This document shows, in pieces, positions 25,975 through 33,910 of a stretch of DNA of 64,000 bases. Positions within the stretch are counted from its first letter, which is position 1. Each line of letters starts with the position of its first letter. Location of the stretch: contig NZ_JASBRQ010000002.1 of the NCBI RefSeq assembly GCF_030149425.1, positions 62,001 through 126,000 of the forward strand. Reading direction: 5' to 3'. The position numbers and the translations under genes are program-made. This DNA comes from Maricaulis sp. (GTDB lineage Bacteria > Pseudomonadota > Alphaproteobacteria > Caulobacterales > Maricaulaceae). Under the pieces are notes generated by a model that saw only the letters and a program-made list of their open reading frames with translations, had not been told where the DNA came from and made no database searches.

Positions 25975-27797
25975 GCCAGCCACTCTGGCACAGACAGCCC
26001 CGCCGCGCTGGTTCGGGCCGCCACGGCACATTCAGCCAGGCTTCCCAGACGCAGGCTGCAGCCGGACAGGCTGGGGCCGTAATGGGCATACTTGCCTGAA
26101 TTGGTCAGAATATGGCGGGCCGAGGCCGGGAAGAGCGGCCTGGAGATCGAGCACCAGCATACATCGGTTACCAGCTGCACGCCGAGCCGTTCGAGCTCGG
26201 CCCGGGTCCCGTCCTCTTCAATCTCGGCATTGACCGCCCGGCCCAGCGTCAGCATCACGCTCACCCCGTCAGCCACCGCATTGCCGTCCATCAAACGGGC
26301 AAACTGCCGGCATTCGGATGCGGACAGGTGCGGACTGCCGAGGGCCACAAGATCGACCTTGGCCGGCCCCTGGTTCAAGGCCTGCCAAGCCTGACGCAGG
26401 GCGGCCCGGTCGATCCGGTGGCGCGGCAGGGACGGGTCGTAGCTGTCACCCGCTTCCGGGGTGACACCGGCCATGTGCAGCATGGGCGCGCCGGATGTGG
26501 TCCCAAAGGCCGCACACACTGCCTTGAGGTCATCGGGTCCGGGATGATGCTCGGCCAGACCGTTGAGCAGCGGGATGCGGTCCGGGGCCAGCTGACCGGC
26601 AAGCCAGCCAAGCAGGGGCCAGACGCTCTCATCGGCTTGCTCCGGCAGGTCGACATCCAGAACCAGGCGGGCCTGCCGGTGGGCATCGAGATACACGCCG
26701 GACGCCGGAGCCCGCCCGGTGACGGCAATCATCAGATCGAAAAAGTCTGCATGCTTGTTGCTGCGCGCACCCAGCACGCTGTTGGCATAGATTACGGCGT
26801 TGGATTCTGACCAGCCGATCACCTCCCCCTGCCGCGGTTTGTCGCTGAGGAGATAAGGCGCACAGGTAAAGCTCGGCCGCGCGCCCATGGCCAGATAGGC
26901 TTCGGCCAGTGCGCTGGCCGGTTCGCCAAAATCGGCCGGGACGCCTTGGGCGCGCCAATGCGGCAGGTCGACGGAAATCGCATTCATGGTGGTCGGAACG
27001 CGGACCCTCGCCCCGCGCGCCTGCATGGCCCGGGCAAAGGTCAGATTGGCCTCGCTGGCATAAATGCAGCCATCAATATGAACGCGGGAGACATCAATCA
27101 AAGTCCGGGCGCCCTGCAAGACCGCCAGGATGCACATCGTCTCCATGGCCAGTTGAGCCGCTTCGCCCTCGCCTCCCGCCAGCATGTTTTCATCGGCAGC
27201 AGACAGGCTCAGACCAGACCGGTCCAGGGTTCCCAACTCAAATGTGAGATCACCGGCCGTGAGATGAGCGCCGGTCAGCTGCGCGTCTGTTTCGCAGGAC
27301 AGCTTCTGATAGTCCTCAGCGCCGAGCCGGATCACGGCAATGCGCGCGTCAAACATGATGCGGGCGATAATGGCCCCCAGGCTCAGGACGTCCTCGGGCT
27401 CGCGAAACACCAGCGCGGCCGGGGCCTTGCCCGCCAGGGCGAGGCTCAGCAGGACGGCACTTCCGGTACACGACCCGCGCGAGGTCGGCATCATCAGAAC
27501 CTTGCCGGCTATCGACTGTCCGCATTGCGGGTGGTGCTGATCGAGTATGGTCCCGCTTTGCGCATCCACCCCGCCCCAAAAGCTCAGCCCTTCCTCGCAA
27601 TACAGGATAGGCCCGGACAGATCGGCGGCCTGGATCAGGGTGTTGGGATGCTGCGGATCGAAAGCGCCCTGGCTCAAACGGGTCACCTTTGCGGAGGGGA
27701 GAGAGACCCTCTCCTTATCCGCGTTTAACCCGGCCGGTGCAAATACCGCTGCCGTCGAAAAAGGCGCAGACCCGGCCCGGCTTGCCGGGACAGGCAT
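25971..27797 (-). CDS. Aconitase X, fused small + large subunits (cis-3-hydroxy-L-proline dehydratase-like)
   Basis: A 608-aa protein that joins a swivel (small-subunit) domain at about 35-165 with the AcnX catalytic domain at about 180-600. The swivel domain shows EEGLSFWGGVDAQSG, GQSIAGKVLMMPTSRGSCTGS. The catalytic domain shows RVHIDGCIYAS, SNAVIYANSVLGARSNKHADFFDL, and DVCWCSISRPLFP near the C-terminus. Characterised fused bacterial members dehydrate cis-3-hydroxy-L-proline; the archaeal split form is phosphomevalonate dehydratase. The first 30 residues fit poorly, so the true start may be downstream. It follows pepF by 24 bp on the same strand, with no hydroxyproline genes in view. Confidence 0.82.
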   Translation of the reverse strand: MPVPASRAGSAPFSTAAVFAPAGLNADKERVSLPSAKVTRLSQGAFDPQHPNTLIQAADLSGPILYCEEGLSFWGGVDAQSGTILDQHHPQCGQSIAGKVLMMPTSRGSCTGSAVLLSLALAGKAPAALVFREPEDVLSLGAIIARIMFDARIAVIRLGAEDYQKLSCETDAQLTGAHLTAGDLTFELGTLDRSGLSLSAADENMLAGGEGEAAQLAMETMCILAVLQGARTLIDVSRVHIDGCIYASEANLTFARAMQARGARVRVPTTMNAISVDLPHWRAQGVPADFGEPASALAEAYLAMGARPSFTCAPYLLSDKPRQGEVIGWSESNAVIYANSVLGARSNKHADFFDLMIAVTGRAPASGVYLDAHRQARLVLDVDLPEQADESVWPLLGWLAGQLAPDRIPLLNGLAEHHPGPDDLKAVCAAFGTTSGAPMLHMAGVTPEAGDSYDPSLPRHRIDRAALRQAWQALNQGPAKVDLVALGSPHLSASECRQFARLMDGNAVADGVSVMLTLGRAVNAEIEEDGTRAELERLGVQLVTDVCWCSISRPLFPASARHILTNSGKYAHYGPSLSGCSLRLGSLAECAVAARTSAAGLSVPEWLA

Positions 27798-27821
27798 GCG
27801 CCTTCATCGAGATGTCGCGCC

Positions 27822-29717
27822 CTAGTTTTCGCGGGCGTCGAGAATGGCTTCGATCTCGTCCATCACGGCGACCATGCGGTCGATGACGGCGTTATAGGGA
27901 TCCGCCGTCGTCATATCGAGGCCCGCATCACGCAGGATCTCGACCGGATAATCCGAACCGCCGGCCTTGAGGAAATTGAGATAGGTCTCGCGCGCCTCAT
28001 CCCCACCGGTCTCCAGCTGGTCGACGAAATAGGCCGCCCCGGCGATCGAGGTCGCATACTGGTAGACATAGAAGTTGAAATAGAAGTGCGGGATATAGGC
28101 CCACTCGATCATCTCACGCTCGGTGATCTCCAACACGCCTTCCTCATGCCCATGATAACGGCGCAGGATTTCACCGTAGATCTCGGTCATGCGCGGGCCG
28201 GTCAGAGCCTCGCCGCGTTCGACGGCCTCGTGAATGGCAACTTCAAACTCCGAGAACATGACCTGGCGGAAGAAAGTGCCGCGCATCTGCTCGAGGGCGT
28301 AGCCGAGATAGAAAAGCCGTTCCTCATCGCTTTCGGCCTGTTCGAGCATGTGCTCCTGCAGCAGCAATTCCTGGGCAATGGCTGCGATCTCGGTGGTGAA
28401 GATCGAGAAATTGGACAACTCGTAAGGCTGGTTCGCATTGGTCAGCACCTGGTGCATCGCATGACCCCACTCATGGGCGTAGGTCGAGGCGCTGTTATAA
28501 TTGTCCAGGTGATTGAGCAGGATGAGCGGGTGGACGTCATAGGCGCCGCCGGACATGTAGGCACCGGAGGATTTGCCCGGCTGCGGATAGACATGCATCC
28601 AGCGCTCGCTCGATGCCTGCGCGAAGGTCTGCGAGAACTCCTCGCCCAGCACATCCATGGACGCCAGAACGTGTTCGCGGGTCTCCTCGACCGGGAAGGT
28701 CAGATCGGTTTCAACCAGGGCCGGATAGATGTCGTGATAGCCCTGGTCCTCAATTCCGAGCATGCGGCCGCGCAGCTCGAAATAGCGGTGCAGGACGTCG
28801 ATCCGGTCATTGGTGACCTCGACCAGCGTGCGATAGACCTCCTCCGGGATGTTATCGCCGGACAGGAAGTATTGCAGCGTATTGTCGTAATTGCGCGCCC
28901 GGGCCATGGCGACATTGGCCTGGACCTCACCGTTGAGATTGGCGCCGAACGTGCTCTCATACTGTGACCAGGTGCCCCAGAAAGCGTCGAACACCGCTTC
29001 ACGGTCTTCGCGGTCCGGGTCTTCGCGGTGCAGGGTATAGCCGGCCGGGGTAAGATGGGCCTCGGTGCCGTCGCTGAGTGTGATGGTGGGCCAGTCGATC
29101 TCGGCATTGGCCAGCAGACCGCGGGCATTTTGCGGCGCCGACAGGGCATTACCCATCAGCGAGAGAACCTCTTCGGCTTCCGGGGTGAGGACATGTTCCG
29201 CCTGGCGCAGCGTGTTGCGCAAGCCGAGCGCGTGCTTCTCCAGCCCCTCCTGCTCAGCGATGAACTGCTCGATCCGCTCGGCGCCGATCTCGACAATTTC
29301 CGGCGCCACAAAGCTGCCGGCGGCACTGGCCAGACCAAACATGGCCGACAGGCGGCCGACCATGACCTGGCCATCCGGGTCACTCAGATCGGTATTGCGC
29401 TGGTTGGAGGCATAGGTCCAAAGCCGCGAAGCCTCCTTGAACAATGCCGACTGCGCATCGAGCGCCTCGAGCAGGATCTCCGAGCTCTCGCCAAGACGGC
29501 CCTGATAAGCGGTGATGCCGTCGATTTCGCCCTGGAGGCGCTCAACCTCGGCCTCCCAGTCCGCCCGGGTCGCGTAGAACGGGGTCAGGTCCCAGACATA
29601 GCGCTCGTCAACCGCCTCCCCGGCGTCCTGCGCCAGCGCCGGAGCGCTCATGGCGGTCAGCGCCAGCGCGCTGGCGGTGATCAAATGCATTGCGGTTTGG
29701 CGAAGTCCTCGCTTCAT
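27822..29717 (-). CDS. pepF: Exported oligoendopeptidase F (M3B family)
   Basis: A 631-aa zinc peptidase. I chose ATG 29717 (MKRGLRQTAMHL) because AGAAGG lies seven bases upstream; in-frame codons up to 29882 are non-homologous. A signal peptide ends near PALAQ, unlike the cytosolic PepF of Firmicutes. The N-terminal helical domain contains WDLTPFYATRADWEAE. The active site is YAHEWGHAMHQ (about residues 412-420), with the third ligand Glu in the following helix (TTEIAAIAQELL). It cleaves short oligopeptides, here in the periplasm. The fused aconitase-X gene follows and is probably co-transcribed. Confidence 0.9.
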   Translation of the reverse strand: MKRGLRQTAMHLITASALALTAMSAPALAQDAGEAVDERYVWDLTPFYATRADWEAEVERLQGEIDGITAYQGRLGESSEILLEALDAQSALFKEASRLWTYASNQRNTDLSDPDGQVMVGRLSAMFGLASAAGSFVAPEIVEIGAERIEQFIAEQEGLEKHALGLRNTLRQAEHVLTPEAEEVLSLMGNALSAPQNARGLLANAEIDWPTITLSDGTEAHLTPAGYTLHREDPDREDREAVFDAFWGTWSQYESTFGANLNGEVQANVAMARARNYDNTLQYFLSGDNIPEEVYRTLVEVTNDRIDVLHRYFELRGRMLGIEDQGYHDIYPALVETDLTFPVEETREHVLASMDVLGEEFSQTFAQASSERWMHVYPQPGKSSGAYMSGGAYDVHPLILLNHLDNYNSASTYAHEWGHAMHQVLTNANQPYELSNFSIFTTEIAAIAQELLLQEHMLEQAESDEERLFYLGYALEQMRGTFFRQVMFSEFEVAIHEAVERGEALTGPRMTEIYGEILRRYHGHEEGVLEITEREMIEWAYIPHFYFNFYVYQYATSIAGAAYFVDQLETGGDEARETYLNFLKAGGSDYPVEILRDAGLDMTTADPYNAVIDRMVAVMDEIEAILDAREN

Positions 29718-29905
29718 GGTCATGCCTTCTCTTGCAGGTGCCCGAGCACCCATCCCCTCAACTGAATTATGATGTCCTGCGCGGTCATCCCGCACGCAGT
29801 CCGGCGTGTGCAGCTTGTTACAGGTCCCGTCGAAACCGGACATTTCCCTGCCATTGAATTTCATTAACAAAGCGACATGCATGGGGACGCTTGTTGGTCG
29901 TTAGC

Positions 29906-29922
29906 ATGTTACAGTATAACAT
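29906..29922. promoter_or_regulatory. Zur-type operator (zinc-responsive)
   Basis: The inverted repeat ATGTTA-N5-TAACAT has perfect arms. The 17-mer differs from the Zur consensus core ATGTTATAnTATAACAT at only one defined position. It lies 52 bp upstream of the start of the COG0523 gene at 29974, where it would overlap the promoter, and 189 bp from the pepF start. The gene content downstream (COG0523 GTPase and DUF1826) independently points to Zur control. Confidence 0.72.
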
Positions 29923-29973
29923 TGCATCAACTCCCGGGCGGCACCACCCCGCCACAGCAGAAAGCGCAATACC

Positions 29974-31203
29974 ATGCCCTCTCCCCGCGATAAGCGCCTC
30001 CCGGTGACCGTGCTCTCCGGCTTTCTTGGCGCCGGAAAAACCACCCTGCTCAACCGCGTACTCAATAATCGCGAGGGCATCCGGGTCGCGGTGATCGTCA
30101 ACGACATGTCCGAGGTCAATATCGACGCCGATCTTGTCCGGGCCGGAACGGAATTGAGCCGCACCGACGAGACGCTCGTGGAAATGTCCAATGGCTGTAT
30201 CTGCTGCACCTTGCGCGACGATTTGCTCGCAGAGGTCCGCCGCCTCGCGGATGAAAAACGATTTGATTACTTGCTGATCGAATCCACTGGCATTTCGGAA
30301 CCTTTGCCCGTGGCCGCGACCTTCGATTTCCGCTCAGAGGAAGGCGATAGCCTGTCCGATGTCGCGCGGATCGACACCATGGTCACCGTGGTTGATGCGG
30401 TAAATCTGCTGAGGGATTTTTCCAGCCACGACTTTCTCAAGGACCGCGGCGAGTCGCTCGGCGATGAGGACGACCGGACCTTGGTGCACCTGCTGACAGA
30501 TCAGATCGAGTTCGCGGATGTCATCGTCCTCAATAAGGTCGATGATGCCCGCCCCGACCAGGTTGATGCAGCGCGCAAGATCATTCGCAGCTTGAATGCC
30601 GATGTCCGTATTCTCGAGGCCAACTATTCCGACGTGCCGGCGGAGGACATCCTGAATACCGGCCTGTTCGACTTCGAAAAAGCCCATGAACATCCGATGT
30701 GGGCCAAGGAGCTTTATGGCTATGAGGATCACACGCCTGAAACCGAGGAATATGGCGTCACCTCCTATGTCTACCGCGCCCGCCGCCCCTTCCTGCCGGA
30801 ACGCATCCACGCGATCTTGAACGGCGCTCTGCCCGGCGTCATCCGCGCCAAGGGGCACTTCTGGATGGCGACACGCCCGGAATGGGTCGCGGAGTATTCC
30901 ATGGCGGGAGCGCTTTCCAGTGTGTCCCCGATCGGTACCTGGTGGGCCAGCGTACCGCCGGACCAATGGCCGGAAGGACCGGCCGTCGACGCCTATCTGG
31001 CGGATCATTGGCAAGAGCCTTTTGGTGATCGCCGCCAGGAACTGGTCTTTATTGGTGCCGGGATCGACTGGCCTGAGCTAAAAGCGCGTCTGGACGCCGC
31101 GCTTGTGCCTGAAATCCAAGCCTACTCACCCCATGATATCCCGCAAATGGCAGATCCGTTTCCGCGCTGGCAACGAGCCGAGGAAGCGGAACCGGCCGCA
31201 TGA
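29974..31203 (+). CDS. COG0523/CobW-family GTPase, ZigA-type zinc metallochaperone
   Basis: A 409-aa G3E GTPase. The Walker A motif [10 protein letters not shown] is at residues 15-24. The metal-binding GCICC (CxCC) is near 74-78, Walker B/switch ESTGISEP near 110, and the guanine-specificity motif NKVD near 188; a CobW C-terminal domain starts after about 270. COG0523 proteins of the Zur-regulated branch deliver zinc to client proteins under zinc limitation. A Zur-like site lies in the promoter, and a DUF1826 gene overlaps the 3' end, the same pairing described for Zur-regulated loci in other proteobacteria. A cobalamin role is unlikely, as no cobalamin genes are nearby. Confidence 0.88.
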   Translation: MPSPRDKRLPVTVLSGFLGAGKTTLLNRVLNNREGIRVAVIVNDMSEVNIDADLVRAGTELSRTDETLVEMSNGCICCTLRDDLLAEVRRLADEKRFDYLLIESTGISEPLPVAATFDFRSEEGDSLSDVARIDTMVTVVDAVNLLRDFSSHDFLKDRGESLGDEDDRTLVHLLTDQIEFADVIVLNKVDDARPDQVDAARKIIRSLNADVRILEANYSDVPAEDILNTGLFDFEKAHEHPMWAKELYGYEDHTPETEEYGVTSYVYRARRPFLPERIHAILNGALPGVIRAKGHFWMATRPEWVAEYSMAGALSSVSPIGTWWASVPPDQWPEGPAVDAYLADHWQEPFGDRRQELVFIGAGIDWPELKARLDAALVPEIQAYSPHDIPQMADPFPRWQRAEEAEPAA

Positions 31204-31856
31204 ACCTGATAGCCCAGAACGCGTTCAACGCCGACCTCGGCACACCGATACGGCGCGTTCAACACCTGAGCGGACTGACGGCCCTCGCCAATCCCGGCGC
31301 AGAGGCGGTTATCTGGGACCGGCCCATCCCGCCCGCCATGGCCCGCGCTCTGGAAGGCTGGCCGAAGGCAAAGGCCGCCGATATCCGCCTGGTGCTCAAT
31401 CTGAGCGAGATTGAAGCGGCCGCGGTCCGGGTATTCAATACGTGGGGCGGGCTGGAGCCAATGGCCCGCGACTGGCTGGCAAAGGACATTGCCGGGCTTG
31501 CCACCCAGCTGGCGCAAACGCTGGCTGCCTCGCGCGTGCACCTGCGTTTCGAACATGTCCGTGACGACGCCTGCCGCCGCTTCCACAAAGACAATGTCCG
31601 GGCCCGGCTAATCTGCACCTATCGCGGACCGGGCACACAGTTCGGCTATACCGAGCGCCTGGCAGACGAGCCGGCTCGTTTCGACACCGTGGCAACCGGA
31701 TCGCCGATCTTCCTGCGCGGCAAAACCTGGCCGTCGAGCCAGGTCGGGCATGTCGTGCACCGTTCGCCCCCGGTTCAGGCTGACGGCGTAAGCCGACTCG
31801 TGATTGTGATCGATGAGGCAAAACCGGAACTGCCACACGGCCTTCAGACGCGCTGA
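31200..31856 (+). CDS. DUF1826 family protein
   Basis: A 218-aa protein whose ATG overlaps the stop of the COG0523 GTPase gene by four bases, implying coupled translation. The C-terminal half has the family pattern [23 protein letters not shown] and later [10 protein letters not shown], with His and Asp residues that look like a cupin/dioxygenase-type metal site. DUF1826 genes repeatedly sit beside zinc-chaperone COG0523 genes in Zur regulons, so a role in zinc-limited growth is likely. The biochemical activity is unknown. No signal peptide; cytoplasmic. Confidence 0.83.
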   Translation: MNLIAQNAFNADLGTPIRRVQHLSGLTALANPGAEAVIWDRPIPPAMARALEGWPKAKAADIRLVLNLSEIEAAAVRVFNTWGGLEPMARDWLAKDIAGLATQLAQTLAASRVHLRFEHVRDDACRRFHKDNVRARLICTYRGPGTQFGYTERLADEPARFDTVATGSPIFLRGKTWPSSQVGHVVHRSPPVQADGVSRLVIVIDEAKPELPHGLQTR

Positions 31857-31870
31857 GCCAAAGCCCAGGG

Positions 31871-32698
31871 CTAGAGTCCGAACTTCCCCAGATCCCCAAG
31901 GACGTCATCCCGATCAAGCGGTGGGTGATCCAGAACAGGCAGGAGATCGGTTCCGAAATCCTCAACCGGATCGTGCTGCGTCATATCCATTCGGCGCTCG
32001 ATTTGCGGCCGCAGTGGAGGCCAGCGGTGGCCGCAATCATCCACCAAGGTGTGGATCATATCCATGCTCACACGGACATCATCATCGCCCAGCTCAGCCC
32101 TTGATCGCGCATCGACGCGTGCCAGCACGTCGAGGACATTCTCTTCGGTGACGACCCGGCAGAGCTCATATTGCAAGTCTACGAGCTGATAGGGCCCATG
32201 GCCCTGAACCGCTTCCGGCAGGCTGCGCAAATGCCGGTCGATAAAGTCGCTGACCTTTATGGCCTCAGGAAAAACCAGGGCGGAATGCGAACTGGAGCTG
32301 AAACTGTCCGCCAGTGCCTGCCCGGCCTTTGCCAGGCTGGCTCCGGCCTCCGGCGCTTCAAGGCTCAGCGCTACTGATCCGGCACGCTCGTCCAACCCGG
32401 CGAGTGCTGCAAATCCTTGTGCATCCTCTGACCGGTCGAAGCGGAACTCGACATCACCTGACGCTAGTTTCAACCGGCAATACCAGAGCATCGGAGCCAG
32501 CGGATAGCGCAACTCGACCCAGCGCGGTCCGTTATCCAGCCGCACCGAATCCACCGCCAGACGATGATCGCTCCAGATCGGTTGGAGCAAGCGCGCCAGC
32601 CGGCGCTTTTGCTCGCCACCATCCTGCTCAAACAGGACCTGCAACATCTGGCGATCGCGCTCGCTATACTGGCGCTTATAAGGATAGGCAGAGGACAT
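31871..32698 (-). CDS. Hypothetical cytoplasmic protein
   Basis: A 275-aa protein from ATG 32698 (MSSAYPYKRQ); a GTG at 32749 in frame is possible, and neither has a strong Shine-Dalgarno. It is acidic overall, with no signal peptide, membrane helix or catalytic motif. The N-terminal part (about 10-120) looks like an alpha/beta domain, and the end is rich in Asp and Pro (HPPLDRDDVLGDLG). I do not recognise the family. It converges on the DUF1826 gene with a 14-bp gap, and its start is 78 bp from the end of the upstream secreted-protein gene on the same strand. Confidence 0.55.
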   Translation of the reverse strand: MSSAYPYKRQYSERDRQMLQVLFEQDGGEQKRRLARLLQPIWSDHRLAVDSVRLDNGPRWVELRYPLAPMLWYCRLKLASGDVEFRFDRSEDAQGFAALAGLDERAGSVALSLEAPEAGASLAKAGQALADSFSSSSHSALVFPEAIKVSDFIDRHLRSLPEAVQGHGPYQLVDLQYELCRVVTEENVLDVLARVDARSRAELGDDDVRVSMDMIHTLVDDCGHRWPPLRPQIERRMDMTQHDPVEDFGTDLLPVLDHPPLDRDDVLGDLGKFGL

Positions 32699-32776
32699 CG
32701 GATCTCGGGCGAAGACGGGATGGAAATACCGGCAAGGCCAGCCTCCCACGCCCGCAGCTGCACCGCAAGCCGAGCG

Positions 32777-33691
32777 CTACTCGATCCCGTATTGAGCTAT
32801 AATGCGCGCCCGCGTCTCATCATCCGCGAGCGGGATGGTCGAGCCCTGGCTGCCGAAGAACTGATAGCCCTCCGTCGCGCCATAAATCCGGTCGAGCAGC
32901 ATTTTTAGCGCCAGGTCATTGCTGAGCTCCCCCTCGCGCACAGCAGCGTGCACATGGGGCAGATAGCGGCGCATATAGGGAATGTTGGAATGCTGGATCA
33001 CCAGGAACATGGCGATCTCCAGCTCTTCTCCGACCATGGAGCGACCGATATAGCGGCCATGACGCTCGAACAGGGCATCGATCCGGGCCTGGTTCTGAGC
33101 ATCCAGCGCCTGTTGGGCCTCGTTGAGATCAGGGCGATACATAGCATCATCAAGCGAAATCTGGTGGATTTCCCGGACCAGGTCCGCATCAAAATCGTGA
33201 TCGGCGATATGGGCCTCGACATCAAACGGGGTCACCGCAGCAAGGATTTGCGGGCAGTCATCGACAAAGGCGAAAAAGACCTCCGGAATGGCCGCTTCAA
33301 ACGGATGCGGCGCGGCGTCGATATAGCCGCAGATCGCCGCCGGATCGCTTTCAAAGGCTAGGCTGAAGGCCAGCCCGGTATTCGCCGCCGGCTCGCCCAG
33401 CGCATAAAAGGCCAGGGCGAGGTTCCAATAGTCGACGTGAACAAAATTGTCCGGATTTCCGCTCACGGCGGCCTTGGTCTGATTGAGATAGAACAGGCCA
33501 CGCGCAAACACGTCCTCGGCAACATCATCCCGGCGCACCGGTTGATAGGCGAGCACAGTCTCGTGGAAATTCTCAGCCGTGAGAACCGGCGTCGCCTGAC
33601 CCTGCAGCGCATGGGCTGCGGCGGTACCAGGAACGGCCAGGGCCGAGAGCCCGGCGCCCAGAAAACACGCCTTGAAAATTTCACTCATCAT
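32777..33691 (-). CDS. Secreted DUF6624-like protein
   Basis: A 304-aa protein with a signal peptide (LSALAVPGTAAAHA). The C-terminal part contains EIAMFLVIQHSN, MRRYLPHVHAAVREGELS and GYQFFGSQGS, the sequence pattern of DUF6624 domains, where the late segment is usually YGTQ-like. The N-terminal half has paired helices (VFARGLFYLNQTKAAVS, NLALAFYALGEPAA) and two Cys. It starts at ATG 33691 (GGGGCGATG). Function unknown; periplasmic by prediction. Confidence 0.65.
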   Translation of the reverse strand: MMSEIFKACFLGAGLSALAVPGTAAAHALQGQATPVLTAENFHETVLAYQPVRRDDVAEDVFARGLFYLNQTKAAVSGNPDNFVHVDYWNLALAFYALGEPAANTGLAFSLAFESDPAAICGYIDAAPHPFEAAIPEVFFAFVDDCPQILAAVTPFDVEAHIADHDFDADLVREIHQISLDDAMYRPDLNEAQQALDAQNQARIDALFERHGRYIGRSMVGEELEIAMFLVIQHSNIPYMRRYLPHVHAAVREGELSNDLALKMLLDRIYGATEGYQFFGSQGSTIPLADDETRARIIAQYGIE

Positions 33692-33910
33692 CGCCCCTGC
33701 CCTTCCACAAACAGATCAAAACCGGCGGCCTTATAGGCAGCGCCTCCGGGGAGTTCATCTTAAAACGCGGTCACGAACTTAAAGGCCGTTCATGATGCCG
33801 CGAGACGCGCCTGGAACCGCCCTAGCCCGCCGCTCCGGCTTGTTGCATCGCGCATATAAGGCTATGCCCGACAGACAGCGCCCGTGCGGTTGGGCGCAAA
33901 GGGGGACATT

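Noticed and set aside
29974-31203. Cobalamin biosynthesis CobW
   Set aside because: No cobalamin genes are adjacent, while the Zur-like site and DUF1826 partner indicate a zinc role.
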